From positions 1 through 5,463 of the forward strand of contig JAIYAG010000239.1 in the NCBI GenBank assembly GCA_027489195.1: DNA of 5,463 nucleotides. The letters run 5' to 3'. This stretch comes from Burkholderiales bacterium. GTDB taxonomy: Bacteria; Pseudomonadota; Gammaproteobacteria; Burkholderiales; Burkholderiaceae_E. Each line of letters opens with the position of its first letter. Position 1 is the first letter of the stretch. A program made the position numbers and the translations under genes. The notes beneath the pieces were generated by a model. That model did no database searches. It was not told where the DNA came from and worked only from the letters and a program-made list of their open reading frames with translations. Below, in pieces: positions 1-5,327 of the stretch.

Positions 1-461
1 ACCGCGTCGATCGCGTGGATCACGCCGTTGGTGGCGGCCACGGCGGCCATCACCACGTTCGCGCGGTTGACCATCACCTTGCCGCCCTCGGCCTTGAGCG
101 CGACGCTCTGGCCGTTGACGGTCTTCGCCTCGCCGGTCTTGACGTCCTTGGCCATCACCTTGCCCGCGACGACGGGGTAGGTCAGGATCGCGCGCAGCTT
201 GGCCGGATCCTTCAGCAGACCGTCGACCGTGCCCGCGGGCAGCTTGGCGAACGCGGCGTCGGTGGGGGCGAAGACGGTGAACGGGCCCGGGCCCTTGAGG
301 GTGGCGACGAGGCCGGCGGCCTTGAGCGCGGCGACCAGCGTGGTGAACTGGCCGGCGCCGACGGCGGTGTCGACGATGTCCTGGGCGGCATAGGCGGCCT
401 GGCCGGCGACCAGCGTGAGGGCGGCGGCGGCGAACTTGATGGAGGTGAAGGGCTTGATCAT
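1..461 (-). CDS. Secreted single-domain fasciclin (FAS1) protein, 3' end cut by the window edge
   Basis: Read on the minus strand from ATG at 459-461, 153 complete codons are present and the frame is open to the left edge. Residues 1-25 look like a Sec signal peptide: Lys3 and Lys9, an Ala/Leu/Val-rich core, and an AYA-A cleavage site near 25/26. Residues 28-154 form one FAS1 domain. The H1 box is FTVFAPTDAAF (61-71) and the H2 box is NGVIHAIDAV (145-154), so probably only a few C-terminal residues (usually a Leu-Leu-Pro ending) are missing. FAS1 domains mediate adhesion or matrix contact in exported proteins; a precise role cannot be read here. In the YH motif, usually TYHVVPGK, this protein has TYPVVAGK (94-101), with Pro96 in place of His. 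GGAG at 467-470 lies 5 bases upstream of the ATG and supports this start. It is divergent from purE. Family assignment is very secure; function is not. Confidence 0.93.
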   Translation of the reverse strand, partial: MIKPFTSIKFAAAALTLVAGQAAYAAQDIVDTAVGAGQFTTLVAALKAAGLVATLKGPGPFTVFAPTDAAFAKLPAGTVDGLLKDPAKLRAILTYPVVAGKVMAKDVKTGEAKTVNGQSVALKAEGGKVMVNRANVVMAAVAATNGVIHAIDA

Positions 462-466
462 GGAAA

Positions 467-470
467 CTCC
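467..470 (-). promoter_or_regulatory. Ribosome binding site of the fasciclin gene
   Basis: On the minus strand GGAG lies 5 bases before the ATG at 461. It is a good Shine-Dalgarno match and fixes the start that gives an intact signal peptide. Confidence 0.7.
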
Positions 471-484
471 GGTGGTTTGAACTT

Positions 485-505
485 ATCGGTCAGGATGTGA
501 CCGAT
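485..505. repeat. Perfect 8-bp inverted repeat with 5-base spacer, candidate operator or leader hairpin
   Basis: The arms are ATCGGTCA (485-492) and TGACCGAT (498-505), exact reverse complements separated by GGATG. The centre lies 34 bases upstream of the fasciclin ATG and about 96 bases upstream of the purE start. The geometry suits a dimeric regulator. It could also fold as a hairpin in the fasciclin mRNA leader if transcription starts further upstream. There is no T-run on either side, so a terminator is unlikely. The symmetry is seen directly; the operator role is inferred. Confidence 0.5.
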
Positions 506-562
506 TGGTTCGTGGTCGGTCCGGGCGCCGGGTTCCTGACAGGGGGGCGGCGGTCGACCGGC

Positions 563-568
563 TAAACT
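563..568 (+). promoter_or_regulatory. Candidate -10 element of the purEK-sua5 operon
   Basis: TAAACT matches the sigma-70 -10 consensus at 4 of 6 positions, including both outer T residues and the second-position A. It would place the transcript start near 574-576, about 15 bases before the preferred purE start, which leaves room for the GGAG. The best -35 match upstream is CTGACA at 536-541 (5 of 6), but the spacing is 21 bases, longer than the usual 16-19. The -35 assignment is therefore doubtful. Confidence 0.35.
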
Positions 569-580
569 CGGGGTTTGGAT

Positions 581-584
581 GGAG
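581..584 (+). promoter_or_regulatory. Ribosome binding site that decides the purE start
   Basis: GGAG lies 6 bases before the ATG at 591. The alternative in-frame ATG at 579 would overlap this site and has only a weak GGGG at 570-573 before it. The downstream start is therefore preferred. Confidence 0.6.
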
Positions 585-590
585 CGACCG

Positions 591-1088
591 ATGGCCGAGG
601 CGTCCCCGATCGTCGGGGTGGTGATGGGCAGCAGCAGCGACTGGGACGTGATGCAGCACGCGGTCGCGGTGCTGCGCGAGTTCGGCGTGCCGCACGAGGC
701 ACGCGTGGTGTCCGCGCACCGCATGCCCGACGACATGTTCGCGTACGCCGAGGGCGCGTCCGAGCGCGGACTGCGCGCCATCGTGGCCGGCGCGGGCGGG
801 GCGGCCCACCTGCCCGGCATGCTCGCGGCCAAGACGATCGTGCCGGTCTACGGCGTGCCGGTGCCTTCCAAGTACCTGCGCGGCGAGGACTCGCTCGCCT
901 CGATCGTGCAGATGCCGCGCGGCGTGCCGGTGGCGACCTTCGCGATCGGCGAGGCCGGTGCGGCCAATGCCGCGCTGCATGCGATCGCTGCGCTCGCGAC
1001 CACCGACGCGGCGCTCGCCGCGAAGCTGCTGGCGTTCCGCGCCCGCCAGACCGAGGCGGCGCGCGCGATGACGCTGCCGCAGGGCTGA
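591..1088 (+). CDS. purE: N5-carboxyaminoimidazole ribonucleotide mutase (PurE, class I)
   Basis: PurE moves the carboxyl group of N5-CAIR to carbon 4 to give CAIR in cytoplasmic de novo purine synthesis, using the product of PurK. The 165-residue protein is close to the 169 residues of E. coli PurE. Family motifs are in order: GSSSDW (13-18) at the nucleotide-binding N-terminus, SAHR (41-44) with the conserved active-site His43, AGAGGAAHLPGM (66-77), and VQMPRGVPV (106-114). The linked purK gene and the bacterial-type motifs argue for class I mutase rather than the class II AIR carboxylase. The start at 591 is chosen because GGAG precedes it by 6 bases; ATG at 579 is in frame and would add four residues (MERP). 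The stop is 5 bases before purK, so the two are co-transcribed. In many Burkholderiales I would expect purC upstream, but here a divergent fasciclin gene sits there. Confidence 0.96.
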   Translation: MAEASPIVGVVMGSSSDWDVMQHAVAVLREFGVPHEARVVSAHRMPDDMFAYAEGASERGLRAIVAGAGGAAHLPGMLAAKTIVPVYGVPVPSKYLRGEDSLASIVQMPRGVPVATFAIGEAGAANAALHAIAALATTDAALAAKLLAFRARQTEAARAMTLPQG

Positions 1089-1093
1089 GCCGC

Positions 1094-2257
1094 ATGTTCC
1101 GACCCGTGCCGCCGTTGCCCCCGGGCACCTGGCTCGGCCTGCTCGGCGGTGGCCAGCTCGGCCGCATGTTCTGCTTCGCCGCGCAGAGCCTGGGCTACAA
1201 GGTCTGCGTCCTCGACCCGGGCGCCGACAGCCCGGCCGGCAGCGTCGCCGACCGCCACCTGCGGGCCGACTACCTCGACGCCGCGGCCCTCGACGAGCTC
1301 GCCCGGACCTGCGGCGCGGCCACCACCGAGTTCGAGAACGTACCCGCCCAGGCGCTCGAGCGGCTGGCCCGCGACATCGTGGTCGCGCCGCGCGCCTCGG
1401 CGGTCGCCATCGCGCAGGACCGCATCGCCGAGAAGGCCTTCGTCGTGCAGGCCGGCATCGAGGTCGCGCCGTACCGGGCGGTGCTGGGCGAGGCCGAGCT
1501 GCGCGACGCCGATGCCACGCTGTTCCCCGCGATCCTGAAGGCCGCGCGGCTCGGCTACGACGGCAAGGGCCAGGCACGCGTCGCCGACCGTGCCGCGGCG
1601 CTCGAGGCGTTCCGCGCGATGGGCGGCGTGCCCTGCGTGCTCGAGCAGCGGCTGCCGCTGGCGCTCGAGGTGTCGGTGCTGGTGGCACGCGGCTTCGACG
1701 GCGAGGCGCGCGCCTGGCCGGTCGCCGAGAACGAGCACCGCGGCGGCATCCTCGCGCTGTCGACGGTGCCGGCGCGCATCGATGCCGCGCTGGCCGCGCG
1801 CGCGACCGGAGCGGCGCTCGCGATCGCCGCGGCGCTCGACTACGTCGGTGTGCTCTGCGTCGAGTTCTTCGTGCTCGACGACGGTCGGCTGGTGGTCAAC
1901 GAGCTCGCGCCGCGCCCGCACAATTCGGGGCACTGGACGATCGATGCCTGCGTCACCAGCCAGTTCGAGCAGCAGGCGCGCGTGCTCGCCGGACTGCCGC
2001 TGGGCGGCGTGCGCCAGCACTCGCCCGCGGTGATGGTGAACCTGCTGGGCGACGTCTGGTTCCGCGGCACGGACCGCGCGAGCGAGCCCGACTGGGCGAC
2101 GGTGCTCGGTCGTCCGCAGGCCAAGCTGCATCTGTACGGCAAGGCCGAGGCGCGGCCCGGCCGCAAGATGGGCCACGTCACCGTGGTCGGCGAGACCGCG
2201 GACGAGGCCGTCGCCGTCGCGGCCGCGATCGAGCGGGACCTGGGCATCGCGCGGTGA
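1094..2257 (+). CDS. purK: N5-carboxyaminoimidazole ribonucleotide synthase (PurK)
   Basis: PurK is an ATP-grasp ligase that joins bicarbonate to AIR, spending ATP, to form the unstable N5-CAIR passed to PurE. The 387-residue protein has the full family order. The N-terminal substrate-side loop is GGGQLGRM (18-25), followed by TTEFENVP (77-84). The ATP-binding glycine-rich loop is GYDGKGQ (154-160). The catalytic metal/ATP segment is VNELAPRPHNSGHWTIDA (268-285), and the C-terminal signature is HLYGK to RPGRKMGHV (346-362). Length is normal (E. coli PurK is about 355 residues; this one has a short Pro-rich N-terminal extension). The ATG is 5 bases after the purE stop. Only a weak AGGG (1081-1084) lies upstream, so translational coupling to purE is likely. 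The last 4 bases overlap the start of sua5. Confidence 0.96.
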   Translation: MFRPVPPLPPGTWLGLLGGGQLGRMFCFAAQSLGYKVCVLDPGADSPAGSVADRHLRADYLDAAALDELARTCGAATTEFENVPAQALERLARDIVVAPRASAVAIAQDRIAEKAFVVQAGIEVAPYRAVLGEAELRDADATLFPAILKAARLGYDGKGQARVADRAAALEAFRAMGGVPCVLEQRLPLALEVSVLVARGFDGEARAWPVAENEHRGGILALSTVPARIDAALAARATGAALAIAAALDYVGVLCVEFFVLDDGRLVVNELAPRPHNSGHWTIDACVTSQFEQQARVLAGLPLGGVRQHSPAVMVNLLGDVWFRGTDRASEPDWATVLGRPQAKLHLYGKAEARPGRKMGHVTVVGETADEAVAVAAAIERDLGIAR

Positions 2258-3246
2258 GCGCCGCAGGGCCCGCCGGCGTCGTCGAGCCGGCGACCGAGGC
2301 GGCGATCGACCGGGCCGCGCGCGTGCTGCTCGCCGGCGGCCTGGTGGCGCTGCCGACCGAGACCGTCTACGGACTGGGTGCCGACGCGGCGCAGCACGAT
2401 GCGGTCGAGCGCATCTACCGCACCAAGGGCCGCCCGCCCGGGCATCCGCTGATCGTCCACGTGCCGGACCTCGTGCAGGCCCGGCGCTGGGCGGCGGTCG
2501 ACCTGCGGGCCGAGCGGCTGGTCGCGGCGTTCTGGCCCGGCCCGCTGACGCTGGTGCTGCCGCGTGCCGCGGGCGCCCCGGCCTGGGCCTGCGGCGGGCA
2601 GGCGAGCATCGGGCTGCGCTGCCCCTCGCATCCGGTCGCGCGCGCGCTGCTCGAGCGCTTCGTCGCGCTCGGTGGCAGCGGCGTGGCCGCGCCGTCGGCG
2701 AACCGCTTCGGACGGGTGAGCCCCACCCGTGCCGAGCATGTGATCGACGATCTCGGCGCCGATGCGCCGCTGGTGCTCGACGGCGGTGCGGCCGAGGTCG
2801 GCGTGGAGTCGACGATCGTCGACCTGACCCGCGGGCGGGCGGTGCTGCTGCGGCCGGGCCGCATCGGCCGCGATGCGATCGAGGCGGTGCTGGGCGAGCC
2901 GGTCGCCGATCGGGACGCCGACGCGCCGCGCGCCTCGGGCACGCTGGCCGCGCACTACCAGCCGGCCACCCCGGTGGAACTGCACGCCGCCGACGCGATC
3001 GAGGCGCGCGCGGCGGCGCTCGGGCCGGCGCAGGTCGCGGTCTGGTCGGCGGTGCGGCCCAGGGTTGCGGTCGGCCACTGGGAGCCGGCCGCGGCAGAGG
3101 CCGCCGGCCGCGAGGCCGCGCTGTACGAGGTGCTGCGCCGCCTCGACCGGCTCGGGCTGCAGCGCATCCTCGTCGAGACGCCGCCGCCGGGGGCGGACTG
3201 GGACGCGCTGCGCGACCGGCTCGGGCGCGCCGCGCACACGGGCTGA
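2254..3246 (+). CDS. L-threonylcarbamoyladenylate synthase, long (Sua5) form
   Basis: Sua5/TsaC enzymes make threonylcarbamoyl-AMP from threonine, bicarbonate and ATP. TsaD with its partners then transfers the group to A37 of ANN-decoding tRNAs (t6A). The YrdC-type catalytic domain spans about residues 15-215. It has PTETVYGLG (34-42), KGRPPGHPLI (58-67) with the substrate-binding Lys-Arg pair, PGPLT (95-99), PSANRFGRVSP (147-157) and VESTIVD (184-190). A linker with SGTLAAHYQP (228-237) leads to a C-terminal Sua5 domain (about 238-330). At 330 residues this is the two-domain form, not the roughly 190-residue TsaC. The start is GTG at 2254, overlapping the purK stop by 4 bases (GTGA), a classic coupling arrangement; no strong Shine-Dalgarno is visible. 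Its place behind purEK recurs in betaproteobacteria as I recall it. The link is probably shared expression rather than a shared pathway. Confidence 0.94.
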   Translation: MSAAGPAGVVEPATEAAIDRAARVLLAGGLVALPTETVYGLGADAAQHDAVERIYRTKGRPPGHPLIVHVPDLVQARRWAAVDLRAERLVAAFWPGPLTLVLPRAAGAPAWACGGQASIGLRCPSHPVARALLERFVALGGSGVAAPSANRFGRVSPTRAEHVIDDLGADAPLVLDGGAAEVGVESTIVDLTRGRAVLLRPGRIGRDAIEAVLGEPVADRDADAPRASGTLAAHYQPATPVELHAADAIEARAAALGPAQVAVWSAVRPRVAVGHWEPAAAEAAGREAALYEVLRRLDRLGLQRILVETPPPGADWDALRDRLGRAAHTG

Positions 3247-3288
3247 ACCGCCGCACCCGGCCCGCGCGGCCTCCGACGCCGCGGCGGT
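3247..3288 (+). terminator. Possible hairpin after the purEK-sua5 operon
   Basis: Immediately after the sua5 stop, ACCGCCGC (3247-3254) is an exact reverse complement of GCGGCGGT (3281-3288). Between them GGCC (3259-3262) can pair with GGCC (3268-3271). No T-run follows (TCCCGCCTCC), so this is not a canonical intrinsic terminator, and in such GC-rich DNA short complementary arms arise easily. It may stabilise the 3' end or assist termination; support is weak. Confidence 0.3.
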
Positions 3289-3332
3289 CCCGCCTCCGAC
3301 CCGGCCGGACAGCCAAGTCGGCCCGCCCGCGG

Positions 3333-3338
3333 CACACT
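3333..3338 (+). promoter_or_regulatory. Candidate -10 element of the lipase-like lipoprotein gene
   Basis: CACACT lies 6 bases before the ATG at 3345, at the distance where a -10 hexamer would start transcription on or next to the A of the start codon. No Shine-Dalgarno sequence is visible between 3320 and 3344. A loose -35 match CGGACA (3306-3311) is 21 bases upstream, which is too far for a normal promoter. The element is suggestive only. Confidence 0.3.
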
Positions 3339-3344
3339 CGTGCG

Positions 3345-4610
3345 ATGAACCCAGATCACCGCCTCGTCCCCGCATCCGACACCGCCATTCGCCCGAGACG
3401 CGCCCGTGCGTCCTGGCCGGCCACCGTCGCCGTCGCCTGCCTCGCGGTCCTCGTCGCCGCCTGCGGCCGCGACGACGAGCCCGCGGCGGCGCCCGTCGCG
3501 AGCGCCCCCCCGCCGACCGCGGTCGGCGGCGTGACCCAGGTCGCCCCGCCGCAGCCCGGCTGGCTGATCGACACCTCGGTGGTCACGACCTTGCCGAAGG
3601 CGACGCTCGAAGCCGCCGCCGCCGCGCAGGGATGGACCGCGTTCCTCGGGCCCGCGCGCTGCGACGTGACCCTGCACGCGATCTTCCATCCGACCACCGG
3701 TCCCAAGGGCGAGCCGACCGATGCATCCGGCGCGGTGATGGTGCCGAGCGGCGCGGGCTGCCCGGGTCCGTATCCGCTGCTGTCGTACTCGCGCGGCACC
3801 GACCTCGACCGCAGCCGCTCGATGACGACGCCTGACGACCGCGAGACGCAGGCGGTGGCCGCGTTCTTCGCCGCCCGCGGCTGGGTGGTGGTGGCCTCCG
3901 ACTACCTCGGCTACGCACGGTCCACCTTCCCCTACCACCCCTACCTGCATGCCGAGTCCGAGGCGCGCAGCGGCATCGACGCGCTGCGCGCCGCGCGCAC
4001 GCTGCTGTTGCGGCTCGGCGTGGCCGAATCCGGCCGGCTGGCGGTCGTCGGCTACTCGCAGGGCGGGCATGCGGCGCTGGCGATCGAGCGCGCGATCGAG
4101 CGCGACCGGCCCGAGGGCGTGTATGCGCCGGTGGCGACCGGCGCGATGTCCGGCCCTTACGACCTCGCGGAGACGCTCACTGAAGGCGCGCAGCTCCTGC
4201 CGCTGCTGACGGTGCCGGTGGGCAGCTCGGGCACCGCGCGCAGCGCGCTGCTGCGGCTGGGCGACGTGCTCGGCACCAGCGCCGCCGAGCTGCTGCAGGG
4301 CGGCTCGCAGCTGGGCACCGTGCTGCGGGCGAACTCGGTGATCGGCTGGCGGCCGGCCGCGCCGGTGCTGCTGTGCGGCGGCGCGCGCGACCCGACCGTG
4401 CCGTTCGCGAACACCACGCGCGCGGCGGCCGACTTCAGCGCGCGCGGCGCGACGGTGACGGTGCTCGACGTCGAGCAGGACGCGGTGCTGCGGGTCGGCC
4501 TGCCGCCGGCAGGCGCGCCCCTGGAGCAGCTCGGCAGCTACCACCAGGGGCTGGTGCCGCCGCGCTGCTTCGCGGCCACCCGCGACCGCCTGCTCGAACC
4601 GCTGCGCTGA
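3345..4610 (+). CDS. Lipoprotein alpha/beta hydrolase, secretory-lipase-like
   Basis: This 421-residue protein is predicted to be exported and lipid-anchored. It has an Arg-rich n-region (17-21), a hydrophobic segment (about 25-39) and a lipobox LVAAC ending at Cys40. An Ala/Pro-rich linker (about 41-72) follows. The hydrolase core has the nucleophile elbow GYSQGG (236-241) with Ser238. Likely triad partners are Asp349 in GGARDPTVPF and His400 in SYHQG. The stretch DYLGYARSTFPYHPYL (186-201) followed by IDALRAAR (211-218) resembles bacterial members of the secretory lipase (LIP) family, which cleave esters or triacylglycerols. Cys106/Cys139 and Cys344/Cys408 could form disulfides. Substrate is unknown, and esterase or feruloyl-esterase-like activity is equally possible. 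ATG 3345 is the only in-frame ATG or GTG before the hydrophobic segment. The gene follows sua5 by 98 bases and converges on livF with 3 bases between the stops. Confidence 0.85.
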   Translation: MNPDHRLVPASDTAIRPRRARASWPATVAVACLAVLVAACGRDDEPAAAPVASAPPPTAVGGVTQVAPPQPGWLIDTSVVTTLPKATLEAAAAAQGWTAFLGPARCDVTLHAIFHPTTGPKGEPTDASGAVMVPSGAGCPGPYPLLSYSRGTDLDRSRSMTTPDDRETQAVAAFFAARGWVVVASDYLGYARSTFPYHPYLHAESEARSGIDALRAARTLLLRLGVAESGRLAVVGYSQGGHAALAIERAIERDRPEGVYAPVATGAMSGPYDLAETLTEGAQLLPLLTVPVGSSGTARSALLRLGDVLGTSAAELLQGGSQLGTVLRANSVIGWRPAAPVLLCGGARDPTVPFANTTRAAADFSARGATVTVLDVEQDAVLRVGLPPAGAPLEQLGSYHQGLVPPRCFAATRDRLLEPLR

Positions 4611-4613
4611 GCC

Positions 4614-5327
4614 TCAGACCCCGAGCAGGCGGCCGAGCCGCTCGGGGTCGTCGCGCAGCGCCGCCGACGGTCCCTCGAGCGCGACCTCGCCCTTGACCAG
4701 CACCACGGCGCGGTCGGTGGCACGCAGCACCGAGCGGAAGTTCTTGTCGACGACGACGGTCGCGATCCCGGACGCCCGGATGTCGCCGACGATCCGCCAG
4801 ATCTCGGCGACGATCAGCGGCGCGAGGCCCTCGGTCGCCTCGTCGAGGAAGAGGGCGTCCGGGTTGGTCATCAGCGCGCGGCCGATCGACAGCATCTGCT
4901 GCTCGCCGCCGGAGAGCTGCGTGCCGCCGTGGCCGCGGCGCTCGGCCAGGCGCGGGAAGGTCTCGAGCACCCGCTCGAGCGTCCAGTCGCGCTGCCCGCG
5001 CACGCCGGCGCGCGCGGCCATCACCAGGTTCTCGATCACCGACAGCGTCGGGAAGATGCCGCGCCCCTCGGGCACGTAGCCGATGCCCGCGCGTGCGATC
5101 CGGTAGGGCGGGGCGCCGCGCATCGGGCGGCCCGCGATCGCGATCTCGCCGGCCCGCACCGGCACCAGGCCGAGCAGCGACTTGATGAGCGTCGTCTTGC
5201 CCATGCCGTTGCGCCCCATCAGCCCGACCGACTCGCCGCGCGCGAGGCGGAAGTCGACGCCGCGCAGGATGTGGCTGGCGCCGTAGAAGGTGTCGAGGCC
5301 GCGGGCCTCGATCAGCGGTTCAGCCAT
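4614..5327 (-). CDS. livF: Branched-chain amino acid/amide-type ABC transporter ATPase, LivF family
   Basis: This 237-residue cytoplasmic ATPase would pair with LivG to power a HAAT-family importer of branched-chain amino acids, amides, urea or related solutes. Walker A is GRNGMGKT (38-45). The Q-loop region is YVPEGRGIFP (84-93), in the form typical of LivF. The ABC signature is LSGGEQQ (138-144) and Walker B is ALFLDE (158-163), followed by ATEGLAP. The switch region reads VVVDKNF (191-197), without the classical H-loop His; LivF proteins commonly have a Glu-Gln-Asn or Asp-Lys-Asn type sequence here, so this is not a sign of decay. Length is normal. The ATG overlaps the end of livG by 8 bases and has GGAG 7 bases upstream, so it is co-transcribed and coupled with livG. 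The substrate cannot be told from the ATPase. The symbol is by family resemblance. Confidence 0.92.
   Translation of the reverse strand: MAEPLIEARGLDTFYGASHILRGVDFRLARGESVGLMGRNGMGKTTLIKSLLGLVPVRAGEIAIAGRPMRGAPPYRIARAGIGYVPEGRGIFPTLSVIENLVMAARAGVRGQRDWTLERVLETFPRLAERRGHGGTQLSGGEQQMLSIGRALMTNPDALFLDEATEGLAPLIVAEIWRIVGDIRASGIATVVVDKNFRSVLRATDRAVVLVKGEVALEGPSAALRDDPERLGRLLGV
4617..4649. terminator. Strong hairpin at the convergent lipase/livF junction
   Basis: GACCCCGAGC (4617-4626) and GCTCGGGGTC (4640-4649) are perfect 10-base complementary arms. Inside them GGC (4628-4630) can pair with GCC (4637-4639), leaving a 6-base loop and one bulged A (4627). On the plus strand it begins 6 bases after the lipase stop codon, the right place for a terminator. 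On the minus strand it lies in the last codons of livF (ending LLGV) just before the stop. No T-run follows on either strand, so it may act as a U-tract-less terminator, an mRNA 3'-end stabiliser, or be a by-product of GC-rich Leu/Glu codons. Confidence 0.45.

Larger units (their letters stand above)
462..590. promoter_or_regulatory. Divergent intergenic regulatory region between the fasciclin gene and purE
   Basis: About 129 bases separate the two divergent starts, and both promoters must lie here unless they are inside genes. The region holds the inverted repeat at 485-505 and, at 551-560, a 10-bp perfect palindrome CGGTCGACCG. The pentamer CGGTC or its complement GACCG occurs six times: 487-491, 499-503, 517-521, 551-555, 556-560 and 586-590. 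By my count it occurs four times in the whole preceding 480 bases. On the minus strand GGAACC (complement of 531-536) resembles an ECF-sigma -35 element, but I see no convincing -10 partner at the right distance. No strong consensus sigma-70 promoter is visible for the fasciclin gene. Confidence 0.5.

Noticed and set aside
328..417. Direct repeat CGGCGACCAGCGTG, once in the FAS1 domain and once in the signal peptide region
   Set aside because: It encodes the common Thr-Leu-Val-Ala string twice with preferred codons; 14 bases of identity in such biased DNA need no further explanation.
15..500. Plus-strand open frame of 161 codons over the fasciclin gene
   Set aside because: The product is Gly/Asp/His-rich with no motif, and the opposite strand carries a clear signal peptide and FAS1 domain.
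531..536. GGAACC on the minus strand as an ECF-sigma -35 element for the fasciclin gene
   Set aside because: Only the -35-like half is present. I found no CGTC-type -10 at 15-17 bases, so a promoter call is not supported.
575..1093. 5' extension of the purK frame to 575 (560 codons), suggesting a larger fusion protein
   Set aside because: This part overlaps purE in another frame and translates to Arg-rich sequence. PurK homology begins after the ATG at 1094.
848..3337. Very long minus-strand open frame (829 codons) opposite purE-purK-sua5, and another at 1840-3375
   Set aside because: The translations are Arg/Ala/Pro/Gly-rich without any recognisable motif and lie opposite three unambiguous genes. 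Long antisense frames are expected where third positions are nearly always G or C.
2955..4544. 529-codon minus-strand open frame opposite sua5 and the lipase gene
   Set aside because: It spans the end of sua5, the intergenic gap and most of the lipase, and encodes low-complexity Arg/Gly/Ala-rich sequence. It is a shadow of the true plus-strand frames.
4786..4806. Loss of the H-loop histidine in livF as a sign of an inactive ATPase
   Set aside because: LivF-family ATPases commonly lack the canonical His at this position, and all other nucleotide-binding motifs are intact.
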